Of a DNA stretch of 64,000 bases, positions 22,444-32,882 are shown one piece after another (the stretch's first letter is position 1; each line of letters begins with the position of its first letter). Source of the stretch: Chrysoporthe austroafricana (lineage: Eukaryota > Ascomycota > Sordariomycetes > Diaporthales > Cryphonectriaceae); assembly GCA_001051155.2 (NCBI GenBank), contig JYIP02000002.1, forward strand, positions 7,583 to 71,582. Reading direction: 5' to 3'. The position numbers and the translations under genes were made by a program. The notes beneath the pieces were generated by a model, which saw only the letters and a program-made list of their open reading frames with translations, was not told the origin of the DNA and made no database searches.

Positions 22444-24539
22444 CTAGCACCTAAGAACCCGATCACCGACGAGGCCGCTGAGCTTGCCGCTATTAAGATG
22501 AATCGGTTCAGTATCGTTCTTCCCCACGTCAATCAATCTGGTTGGTAAATATGTCACGGCAGTATTCAAGCGTGTGCGAACTTTCATGCAGCCATGCATC
22601 TTATCGCAGTGGTTGATGAGCGAGTTCAAGAAGCGAAACTGTTCCGGGCTTGCTGGCTCGGGTAATAGAGGAAGACCAACTTGCCCGTACGGAACAGCTG
22701 GTTTGGGTCCCTCTGGATCTGGCAGATGCGAATCAGCTTGCTTGTCAGGATCAAGTGGAAGGACAAGAATCAGCTCACTTGGGTTGGGTTCGTCAGCAGG
22801 CAGTACCTTGATTGTTGACTCAATTCGAACAAGCCTTACGTGCTCTTGAATGGCAATCAGTAATGCCCAGTAATCGACGCCCCATGTTGTCTCAATAATA
22901 TCGCTCGAATTAAGACCTGGAGGCCGGATATTGCAATCCATGAGGAAGGGAGAGGGGGGCTTAGTATGCGGCTCTGAGCGCGGAACCAGGGCAGGTGAGC
23001 CAGATTCAGTGCTGCGCCATTCACAGATCGAGTTATCCACGCGAGCTTCACAGTGGTAAATTCCGTTGCGAAATCCAAGCTTATGTAGGCTATTCGCAAT
23101 CGAGTCGCGGAGTAGATGCTGCTCTCTTTCAGGGAGTTCTGAAGGCGAAACGCAGTCTAATTCGTGGAAGGAATCAGATCCAATCTCGGCGCTTTTAGGG
23201 TTCTCGTCTCCGATTTCTACCAAGTATTAGCTTCTGGTCTTTCGAGTAGAGGAAGGGGCAATAAGAGCAGACCCCAAAAGAGAACCTCGCCATTATATAT
23301 AGCGAAGTTGATATCGATTTCCGGACCATCGCAATATGGTTCTATAACAAAATCGGTGCCGTGTCTAGCCGAATTCATTCGTTTAGCTATTATCGCTAGC
23401 TGTTCGATATTATCAGCCCGAAAGACTAATTCCGAGCCCCAACCGCGACAAGGCTTAACAATAACAGGCCATAGGAGATCTTCAGTCTGTATAATCCTTA
23501 TAGCATCTTCGACACGAGCAGCCCTGATGGACTTACGTCCTTCGAAAGCACTAAGCTTGAATTTGTCAGTTGCTATCTCGTAGGCAGCAGTGGGCTCGTG
23601 GGGTAGACCAAGCTCGATAGCAGCCTTGGAAACGGCGATATGATAACTATCAAAGCAAGTAAGAATAGCCTCAACGGGCTTGGGATACTTCCTTACGGCA
23701 GCGACAATCCTTGATGGAAAGTCGGTATCGTGGCCGAAGTCGATCGGTATAAATGCCTTGCGCCAATGACTATATTCAGCACCCTGCAGCCAGTGACCCT
23801 GGACCCCAAGGACAACCACATCGATGCCTAGCAATTTTGCCGCGCTGTAGAACTGCGTAGCACAGCCTCCCGTATTCGGAAGGAGCTCGCTCCCTTCCAA
23901 GAAGGCCAAGGTGCGCCGCCGGAGACCAGGAATCGCCAGAGGGCTGGGCAATCGATTGTGTAGCTCCATTTCGAGAGTGAGAAGAGCTTCATCAACCTTG
24001 CGCGTGGTGGATGGTGTAGCACGCAGCCGGATGGCTCCGGCCGAGCTTCTGATCAGAGTGACGAGATCGGTCGTAGTAGTCCATCCCTGACCATCGTACT
24101 GCTGTAGAGGGTGGGCGAAGGTTGCTGTCTTCTCGATACATTCGAGGTCCTGCATGCGCTGGCGAAGGATGTCCGCTCGGATAATGTTGCCCTTGTTGAC
24201 CGGCGCCACCAGTTTGATAGCTGTCCGATCGTCCTGTTCTTTCTGAGCTGTCGCTTGAGGTGTCGCTTCGAGCGTGTCGAGGAGGAAGTCAAGAGCCTTG
24301 GGATGGCCAAGATCTGCCGCCTAGAGCTCAGTTCGATCGCCTTCTGCGGATTCCAAGTAGACGAGTGAGCCGCTATTGCGTAATGCGAGGTTGGTATTGA
24401 CCGAATCTCTCTGGAAGATGACATCTGAAGACTGAAACGACTGGCCTGTCTGCACAGCCGCCGATGTTGCTACCTTCCAGGATGCCTTCCATGACGCTTC
24501 AGATCCATCAGGAGACTTGACAACAATCCTGCATGACAT
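22444..24539 (-). pseudogene. CARNS1/BL00235-like ATP-grasp ligase, with in-frame stop
   Basis: Exons 24,539-23,273 and 23,216-22,444 joined by a 56-bp intron (23,272-23,217; GTCTGC donor, GCTAATAC branch, TAG acceptor). Family: ATP-grasp enzymes joining a carboxylate to an amine via an acyl phosphate. Seen: CARNS1-type N-terminal region (GCATQFYSAAKLLGIDVVVL), ATP-binding VKPCRGWGSELVF, metal-binding EPYCDGPEIDINF. It aligns with the divergent paralogue at 25,474 from its first residues. A TAG at 24,321-24,323 (codon 73) stands where the paralogue has Gln (CAG). The late metal-binding EINTRPPG of the paralogue is DCNIRPPG here, replacing the Glu by Asp. After the shared WALL motif the C-terminus does not resemble the paralogue. 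Probably inactive; without transcript data a sequencing error at 24,323 cannot be excluded. Confidence 0.8.
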
Positions 24540-25473
24540 GATGACACGGAGTAGGATACTCGCGCAAAAGATGAGGTCCGGTGAATTTTCTCGAGTTTTC
24601 GGGGTGAAGGATACAGCTTTGAGATGGAGAGGGCGATTTTGTGCGACGATTTCGACGCGGTCAAGCTAGAATTAATGGCATATGGTGTATGCAACGGTGT
24701 ATTCTGGAATTTTCAAGAACTAATTTGTCCTATACCGACCCGTATCGAAGTATTACTGTTCTTTGGAGAAACGTGGAGAACAGTTCTCTTTAGACTAGCT
24801 CGTACATTTTCTGACTTACTATCTTACATCCTAATCCATACATACTTGAACCATTTATATATTACAGAGCCATTTGATTTATTGATGAAACAATTGATGT
24901 ATTTTGACATTTATACTATTAAGCTTGATAGATATAGTATATAAGATTAAATATTTAATATAATATACATATTAAAATGTAATTTAACATACAATTTTAA
25001 TCTATTAATAAATATTCAAATAGTACATTGAGCCTGTACTGCACTAATGCGGAACCACTTTAGTCATTATGCTTCAGCTCAATGTCTCGGGCCAGGAGAG
25101 TCAGAATCTAAATTCCGATCCCACAAAAGTGGAACGTGGAAAGAGGAACAGATCTTCGTTCGATCGCCATCTTCTGGTTGGTCTATCCTAGCTGGGCACT
25201 AAGCACGGTTGACAGGAGCGGGAAATGTAGGCTATGCCCTATAAGGAAGGTGTGCTGAGGGGTGTGACTGCAATACGCATCCTGCATGCCGTGGGAAGGG
25301 TCGTACTTTACATCTCATGAGAGAGCTGGTATCACTTGTGGCGGTCTCCTCCGTCGCCCTAACTCTTATTATACCTCCCGCCGTCAATTTTGCGCTTTTC
25401 GTCCTCCTCCTGCGCAACTGTGCCCCCCTTTCGCCGACCTATTTCCTACCATTATTCATCGTTTTTGAAAACC
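24540..25473. promoter_or_regulatory. Shared intergenic region of divergent ATP-grasp genes
   Basis: The 934 bp between the two divergent start codons must hold both promoters. The middle (about 24,840-25,030) is strongly AT-rich, unlike its flanks. A pyrimidine-rich stretch precedes the plus-strand ATG at 25,474, as is common just upstream of fungal starts. No specific binding site is claimed. Confidence 0.5.
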
Positions 25474-27518
25474 ATGAGTGCTCAGATTATTGTTCAGCAT
25501 GCCAATGAGCCCGAGGCATCGTGGAAGGTCTCATGTAAAGTTATCGACGAGGAGTCCAAGGTGGTGGCCGCTAGGAAGCGATTGTTCCAGTCAGCGGATG
25601 TGATCTTCGAGCTGATTGAGGCACCTGCTGCTTTCACACTGCGCGATACTGGCTTGCGCATCTCTCTGCGGCCGGACGGAGGAAGTGGAAGCGGAAGCGG
25701 AAGCGGAATCCAGTCTAGCGATCTCGGACGTCTCGGACGTCTCAACTTCGAGTTCCTTCTTGAAACGCTAGAGGCGAGCATCATAGCTACTCGGGCTGTC
25801 AAGCTGGTAGCTCCGCGAGGAAATGGCAACATCATACGCTCGAACATTCTTCCCGAACGCATGCACGATGTCGAGCATGTCGAGAGAACAGTGGCGCTCG
25901 CACAGCCTCTCCAGCTTTTCACCAATGAAGAGTGGACTACGTCGACGAGTCTTGTTGCCCTCTTTAAAGGTTCTGCCGGTGCCATTTGCCTGCGAAATGA
26001 TTCAAGCAAAGGCACTGAGGAGGTCTTCGCTTTTCTCGAGAAGGAACTGGACAACCGGTTGTGTATGCCTCTCCTAGCCGCTGGTCTGGAGCGGCAGACC
26101 ATCGTCATCGTCGAGGGCGGGGATACGTTTCCGTTTGAAGGGGTTTGTTCAGCGCAACTGTACGAAGCCGGGGAATCGCTAGGGATTGATATCGTCGTCC
26201 TAGCAGTCGAAGGTCACGATCTTCAGCGGCGTCCCGAATTCGCCCACTGGTGCAAGGCGTTCATCCCTGTGGAGTGCGGATATGATGCCGGGTTTCCAGC
26301 AAGGATCGTCGCTGCTGTCAAGCAATACGTCAAAGAGTCTGGCCGGCCAATCGACGGGATCGTCACTACCTTTGAAAGCTACCACGTCGCTGTCTCTACC
26401 GCCGCAGAAGAGCTGGGTTTGCCTTGCGAGCCTATCTCTGCTTATGAAATCGCCACGAACAAGTTCAAGACGAGTATCTTTGAAGGCCGGAAGTCCTTTA
26501 TGGCGTCAAACGTACAAGAAGCCTTACATATTGCGAGAACAGAAGATGTGCCGTGGCCTATTATCATTAAGCCTTGCCGAGGCTGGGCTTCAGAGCTCGT
26601 GTTCAAGGTTAACGATATTCAGCAGCTGGAGGAGGCTGCTCCTCAGATGAGATCCGATCGACATGGCACTGAATTTGTAATGGAGCATTACTGTGATGGC
26701 CCAGAAGTCGATATTAATTTCGTTATGTATAATGGCGAGGTGCTTTTCTGGGGTATGCATTTTCTTCTATCCTTATCGGTAGCAAAGGCTAATATTGAAC
26801 AGAAATCGGTGACGAAAACCCTAAGAGTGCAGAGAACGGATCGGATTCCTTCGGTGAACTGGACTATCTACTCCCATCCCAACTGCCCAAGGCCGAACAG
26901 CAAGCCGTCTATAGTTCCGTCCTGCAGAGTATTACGCGGCTCGGTTTCCGTAACGGCATCTACCATTGCGAAGCCCGTATCGATAATTCGACGATGGAAT
27001 GGCGTTTTAAGGCGTCTGGCGTTCCCGAAATGGCGCCTCGCCAGACCGACAATAGCAAGCCCGCAGTATCCTGGCTTGTCGAGATCAATACCCGCCCCCC
27101 GGGGCTCGATACTTGCGATATTATCAAGACCACATGGGGCGTCGACTACTGGGCCTTGCTGCTTATTACCAAATTGCGCAATGCCTCGGATCGGGCCCGT
27201 GCCCTGTCCCAGCCCTACCGCAGCGGCGCCCAGTACCATGCCGATAAGGTATGGGTCCTGGCCGCCTTTGACAAGCCAAAGAAGGGTATCTGGGAATCGG
27301 GCAACGTAACGGAAGAGTTGGCACTAAGGCGGCTGGATATCGCTAAGCACCTGTCCAAGCATCTCACGTTCCCTAAGAAGGGCGATAAGGTGCCCCATCC
27401 CTCGACCGGTGTAAATAAGTTCGTGGCTTACCTGCACATTTTCTCAAGGGAGAGTAGAGCACATCTCTTGGACCTGGCGACAGAGGCTAGGAAGGAGCTC
27501 AGGATAGAGTACTCTTAG
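25474..27518 (+). CDS. CARNS1/BL00235-like ATP-grasp ligase (intact paralogue)
   Basis: Exons 25,474-26,752 and 26,803-27,518; 50-bp intron with GTATGC donor, GGCTAAT branch, ACAG acceptor; 664 aa. Start chosen because MSAQIIVQHANEPEASWK aligns with the paralogue's N-terminus; an in-frame ATG at 25,390 would add 28 unmatched residues. Domains: fungal N-terminal region with a Gly-Ser run (about 69-78); CARNS1-type domain (about 205-330; QLYEAGESLGIDIVVLAVEG); ATP-grasp with lysine in IIKPCRGWASELVF (about 360), EHYCDGPEVDINF (about 403) and metal-binding VEINTRPPG (about 519). Family members ATP-dependently ligate amino acids (carnosine-type dipeptides); the substrate here is unknown. No signal peptide, so likely cytosolic. 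The intron position is identical in the paralogue. Confidence 0.85.
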
Positions 27519-28573
27519 GCCTAGAGGGCTCTTCCTTGGATATCATCAGTATTGGTAGTAATTATACCGAGACCTGATGGCGGCTGCCTCGCTTCATCTC
27601 TATAAGCACAGAGGGATCGACGTCCAAGCTAGATCCTCAGTGTCCGCCTGCACTGCAGTGACATATAAGTGCCAGACTGCCGCATTTTTCCCCGCTTCTC
27701 GTCAAATAGAGTCTACAGCGTCACCAAGAGCGCAAAACTACACCCTTTTCTGACCAAGCAAAAGATGCTGCCGGCGAGGGGACATATTTCCTTCGGGCGC
27801 AACATCATGGCTGATGCTCGTAGGACAGCTCATTCGCGTATCCGCAACGCCAAGTATGAACATAAACATAAAAGTGAACTCGATCGCGCAGCGCCCGCAG
27901 TGATTGCATAGGTAAGTAGAAGTAAGAGTAGAACGATGCCAGTTTTGGCCGTTGAGAATAGCGTGATTATATCTAATGTGATTTGGGGCCAGTACGTGAC
28001 GGAGACGGTGACTTTGTTACAAGGGCAGAGTTCTGGGCTTGGAAGGGGTCTTCATTTAATGATAACTGTTAAGGTGGTCTAAGGAGTGCTGAAGAACCAG
28101 GTCCAACCTTGATCCGTCGCGGTCGTTCCCGCCGTACTTATAGACCTTGATTCTTGATATCTGCCTCAGGCATCTATTGTACAGCCCCTTTCTTTATGCA
28201 GTTGGGCCTGACCGGTCGAGCCTAACGGCGTATAGCCCGTAATGCTTTTAATATTCCTCCTTTTGGGGCACCCTCGGGTGTCCGTATAACAGAAGTGGCG
28301 AAGCACAACCAACTGCATAGCAGCTCATTGGTTGCAACCCAGCCGCTACCAGGGGGTCGAGGCAGTACTGCGCGGAATAAACGCAAGCTGTCCTCAATGT
28401 CCAGATATAAAAAACCGCTATCTGCATTGATATCAAATATTACATTGATTGCAAAAACAAAACGCCGTGCAATCGCAAGCAAATTCGAAGATCAAAAATC
28501 GGTTTAAACTTAATATATTCAAGAGTTAAACCCGCGAATATCAAAAAGCACAAGCTTAGCACCCAATTTAGCC
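27519..28573. other. Intergenic, no supported gene
   Basis: Frames at 27,669-27,911 (plus) and 28,222-28,482 (minus) have no recognisable domain or splice support. Around 28,307-28,331 there is an imperfect palindrome with CTGC/GCAG arms. The last ~100 bp should carry the promoter of the downstream gene. Confidence 0.5.
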
Positions 28574-29886
28574 ATGTATTCGTTTCTTCAGCTCATAGGG
28601 ATTTTCATGAACGTTTTCAATCTGCCTGGCGCACCTTTGATGACGCCGATTGGACATACTCCGGAATTCGCTGCTGAGCGAAAGAAATGGCTGGAAACGA
28701 GCTCTCACGGTAAGCATAATACCTTGATCCAAATTCCCTTATAACATATTCTATTTCAAATACGTCGATATATCTAATGCTGCTTCTTTCCTTTTATAGA
28801 CTCGATTCTCGCCGATTTTACGAAATGCATTCTTATTGCCAGACCTAACGGCGGACGGGCAGTATTCAATTCAGCAGAAACTGCGAATCTGGAAAGCATC
28901 TTTGCTGCTTACGCTAATCCAAATAATTGTATGCTATTTTCTTTCTTTGCTTAAAATTAAAGCTTAATGCTAATTATATTCCCGTTTTTTAATATATTAT
29001 AGGCTGGGATCAGAAATCGCTTGAATTTTATCTTCTAACACAGATCCCTAGTGATGAAAAATATCGAGCCCTTTTGACAAGCTGCATGCCGTCTCTCTGG
29101 AAGCTGATTACTTACTTTTCCCAATGGCCATTCGTCAATATGGCTCCGACTGCTAGCATGGCTTCCAGATCTACTATCAGTTTGCCATTCGACGCCTTGG
29201 CCCGGGCAATTGCCTTTCTCTCCGGACGGCATAGCCTTATATTCAAGAGTTTTGGAGAGAAAGAGGACGCGGATGTTCCACGCCGGACAGACCGTCTGGT
29301 CCTAGAGCATATTTTCCGAGCCTTGGCTATTAACGCCGGTCAACAGACTACAATAGCGTCGTCGTCGTCGCCGTCATCTCATTTCCTACGCAATGATATG
29401 CTCGATACCTTGAATACAGTCCAGCCAGCTCTAAACGAATTTACCACTCCGATGAATCGTGAGCGGTTGGATTCTTTAGCCTCTCGACTGCTTCCTCCGC
29501 CCGACGCCCCCGCTCCTCCAGCATTATCGAGCCTCACTATGCCGACGGCCGGGCCTAATGGAATTTTCGCGCTACTCGACCTGTTCGTTCCGCTTCTTCA
29601 GCATGCCAGCAAGTTCGACATAACCCCCATTCCCGTCTGTCTCAAAAAAGACCTCGAGACGGCTCGTATGGAGCTACAGAACGCCGATAACATCTCGTTC
29701 GACGCCTTCGTCAAGTTGGGTGAGGATGACCTCAATATATATGACGCTATGGCTCTTTTGTTCAATACATTCCTGAATCCGAAGAGCTTGATAGATGGGA
29801 CTATGATCAATTTCTCTTGGGGAGACAGGGTGAATTTGTTGCTCCTTGCGTTACGGACACCGGGGATCAAGCTGGTATCGTCCTAG
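28574..29886 (+). CDS. Unrecognised 382-aa fungal protein, three exons
   Basis: Exons 28,574-28,709, 28,800-28,928 and 29,003-29,886. Introns of 90 bp (GTAAGC...TATAG, TATCTAATGC branch) and 74 bp (GTATGC...TATAG, TGCTAATTA branch) both restore one continuous frame, which strongly supports the model. It starts MYSFLQLIGIFMNVFNLPG, a hydrophobic segment without a convincing cleavage site. The middle has a Ser/Pro-rich linker (SSSSPSS near residue 195 and PPPDAPAPPALSS near 250). The C-terminal part is rich in helix-forming Leu/Asp words and ends LVSS. I do not recognise the family. It lies 1.06 kb downstream of the intact ATP-grasp ligase on the same strand, so co-regulation is possible but unproven. 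Confidence 0.75.
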
Positions 29887-30580
29887 ACCCCTAGATTCGT
29901 TTTCAAGTTACCTATCGTCACAATGCTCTGAGCCGCGTGTCGCAGCCAGATCATCGGCAATCTTCCATGCCTTTCTAGGCATTGCAACGATTTAAAGGAG
30001 GCATACAGAGGTCAAAATAGGATTACCTTCATGACAATTTGACAGATAAAAACCTAAAGTAAAGATTGAAGAGTTAAATTTGGACTGAATATAGTAACTT
30101 AAGTGTACCACTACAATAATTCGCACTTTGGTGCGTCACAGCTGACGCTTCGAAGATTGCATATTGGTCAGCACAATCTTTGCTATACGCATGATGAGAA
30201 CGAGCTATCCCGCCTGCAATTCGTCTCTTATTTGGCTAACTCGCACTGGAACTGGCTGCAGAGGCAGGGCAACGCCTGGACTAATCAAAATATGAACTTC
30301 TTAGTCTCTACACTATGGGCACCTGGTGGCAAGGCGTATCTGGCTTCGATTGCCAAAAGTCGACCGGATAATGCGACCTGCTGGGATCGAAGATTGGATT
30401 TGACGCGCTTAAGTCGCAAGTTACCTTTTCAAGATTGTATACAAAGTATGAGACCTTGATGTAAAATACAAACACAGGAATAAATTCCAGTAGTACAAAG
30501 TTCATAAAGAAATAGTTGTACATATTTGCATCCACGATTTCTTTCCTTGTCCTGACTGAGGCTTCGGTCTCGAAGTCTGC
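29887..30580. other. Intergenic between convergent genes
   Basis: Lies between the ends of a plus-strand and a minus-strand gene, so expected to hold both terminators. A 118-codon plus frame (30,103-30,459) has no recognisable domain or clear context. Confidence 0.5.
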
Positions 30581-31403
30581 TCATGATTCCCTGCCATAGG
30601 CTGGAAACGGCGCTAAAACGCCGTCACACGAATATTCCACTAACGAATTGCTGTTTGTCGGAGATGGGATCATGAGAGACGCGCTATTCGGCCTAGTAAT
30701 ATTGATTGAGAAAACGTAGGGAGTATGCTGCGCGTACATCGCACGAAACGGGGTGTACTGCTCGGCGGTCGCGTAACGTGATACGGACAGGATTGCTGTC
30801 AAGCCAGGGGCGTAATTGGCGTCTATGTCATAGTTAGTATTGTTAGAGCCCGAGTACGCCAGAGGGCCGAGCCATACGAAGACCCTGTCGTCGAGCGAAG
30901 TTGTGGTTTCTGCTGTAGAGATTGTATAATTACCATTCGTCTTCGCGTAAATGTAACCTCCATAGTCCAGAGCGAAGTTGGCACAAGACTCGACTGTCCC
31001 GTGGAAATTGGCGGTCTGCCCCATGGCACAACTTCCACTGATGGTAGCTTGCTCATCGGCTGTACCGCTGAAGTTTGGCGTGATTGTCTTAAAATATTCT
31101 GACAGGAAGTTAGCTGTAGCTCTGCTACTGAAAGGGCTATAGTAGTAAGCCCATTCCACGTAGGTATTGTTGCAGGACGTGGGAGTTGACGATGCCGAGC
31201 TCGTTAAAGAGTGCGTAGATACTCTGGAGGTAGTAGAAGTAATGGAAGAAATTGCTGATCTTTGAGCCGACGATGCGGGTCTGGAAGCGATTGGCGATGT
31301 GAAGACGGACGGGGAGGCCCTGGAAGTACTGGAGGGATATGACGAGGATTGGAGAGATGTTGTGAAACTTTTTCTGCTTAAGGTTACAGGAACAGGCCTG
31401 TTT
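30581..31403 (-). CDS. GLEYA-domain adhesin-like protein (5' end unresolved)
   Basis: The minus frame is open from a TAA at 31,420-31,418 to the stop at 30,581. No in-frame ATG lies in the N-terminal part, so the coding exon probably begins at a splice acceptor (ATATACAG, exon from 31,403); I could not find an upstream exon in the AT-rich 31,420-31,600. Residues after the start form a ~75-residue Ser/Thr-rich stalk. The C-terminal ~190 residues fit a GLEYA/PA14-like lectin domain: FKTITPNFSG, DDRVFVWLGPLAYSG and YTPFRAMYAQ match the family's pattern of acidic, aromatic and Tyr/Pro/Arg positions. GLEYA domains in yeast and fungal surface adhesins bind sugars. No C-terminal GPI signal. May be a 5'-truncated gene. 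Confidence 0.5.
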
Positions 31404-31603
31404 CTGTATATTGCAAATTATATTTAATATTGCTTTTGTTTGGCATAAACCATTTAAATTTACTTATGCTACTGCAGTGTTTATAACTAATAATGCTTAA
31501 GATTTTGAATAATTATAGCTGTATAAAAATACTGCACGCTTAGCATTAATATTAAATATTGAACCGTAAAGCTCTTAGCGTTTTAAAAGGGTTGTAATAT
31601 ATT

Positions 31604-32882
31604 TCATACGAATAACGAGTCACTTATAATTCGAAGGATGTGTGCATATTCTCTCTCCGTAGATTTCGGCCCTTCTTCCAACACTTGAATGTAGTCAAGC
31701 AAGACATTTTGGGCAGACCTATGACTCCCCTCATGAAGGAGGCCATCGAATGAGATTGAACCCCCATAGCGTATAAAGCGGGCCGCAGGCGAGAGTTGCG
31801 CATCTGAGACTGTTTTATTGCTGGATTGGTGAGTATCGTGCAGGTGCTGGAGCGTGAGACCCTCAGAACCGACGGATTCCCAGTCCACCTCATCCTGGAG
31901 CTCCAAGACATACTCCTCTCCAAGGGCCATCTCAGAACTGTCCCGTGTGCCGGAGACCACAAACAGGTACAGGGACAGCACGAGCGTGCTCCAAAACAGG
32001 CCGTGTTCAATGTGGAAAAAGGTTCTTTCGGAAACACGAAGGTCGCGTATGACGCTGTACGTTTGAGCAGCATGTAGACATGCCCGACGAGCTGCGGGAG
32101 TCTCAGACCACTCAGCCAACCACGCGAGAGCCTGTCTCGCACTATGTTCACCTCCACGGCCTGCTGCAAGCTCAAACAAATACAGATCCGCCGTCAGCGC
32201 CAGACACATCTGGTTCCATTCGAACAGGCAACGAGGCTCGCCATCCCGGAGCAATTCGGAACACGTGCTGGCGACTCCGATCAATAAAGGGCTCAGTAGT
32301 TTGCCCCAAGGGTCTTGTATGTACCTATGGACGGGTGTGTGTCGCAGCGTCCCCAGTCGCTTGGTGTGTGCCACTGACCGCCGGCGCTGGACATCAGTGA
32401 GGTGCAAGCAGATTACGGCAAGTAGCCCCTGAAAGCCAAGGTAGCTCCATACCACAGGGAGCGGCGCCTGATCTTCTTGTATGGTGACGAGCGGCAAGAC
32501 TAAGCTGGAGCCCGAGTTGACGGCGATCTGCCATTTGATCGCACTAGGTGCATCGAAAAGCACAGAGTCGCAGGGAACGTTGATTTGGACTCCTCCTACC
32601 CAGCTCGTATTCACATTCGAGTTCATATAGGAGAAAAATGAGGCTGTGCCGGCTAAGGCAAGTATGACCCTATTTAATGATACGAATTAGTTGAGTCATA
32701 TACATTTAGGCTTCGGCCGTGAACACTGACCGTTTCGCAGTTTCCACTCGCGCCCAAGTTGTCCAGCGAACATTCTCGTTATCGTGCGCAAAGAGCTGGA
32801 TATCTATCGGCTTCCCATCAAGGCAGGTGAACAGGCCATCGATCTGGGCCGTCTTTATACTGTTGTTAGCGTTGAAAAGCAT
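31604..32882 (-). pseudogene. Fungal_trans-type regulator lacking its DNA-binding domain
   Basis: Two exons, 32,882-32,731 and 32,669-31,604, joined by a 61-bp intron (GTCAGT donor, CAACTAAT branch, ATAG acceptor); 405 aa from the first in-frame ATG. The joined frame has the order seen in the middle-homology domain of fungal transcription factors: RWTTWARVETAKR, then a hydrophobic helix, then PCDSVLFDAPSAIKWQ, and later WAEWSETPAARRACLHAAQ. These domains sit C-terminal to a Zn2Cys6 or C2H2 finger; an in-frame TAA just upstream and the absence of any finger upstream on this strand indicate loss of the N-terminus. It may be a pseudogene, or a regulator acting without DNA binding. It lies 1.4 kb from the P450 gene. 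Confidence 0.65.

Noticed and set aside
22326..22532. Minus-strand frame following the first ATP-grasp gene as its C-terminal exon
   Set aside because: No convincing intron joins it to the upstream frame and it does not match the paralogue's C-terminus.
22574..22849. Plus-strand 91-codon Gly/Ser-rich frame
   Set aside because: Shadow of the minus-strand ATP-grasp exon.
25494..26108. Minus-strand 204-codon Ser/Arg-rich frame
   Set aside because: Antisense shadow of the intact ATP-grasp gene; composition mirrors the coding strand.
27669..27911. 80-codon plus frame as a small gene
   Set aside because: No domain, splice or conservation evidence; composition ordinary.
30103..30459. 118-codon plus frame as a gene
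   Set aside because: Between convergent genes, no recognisable domain or clear start context.
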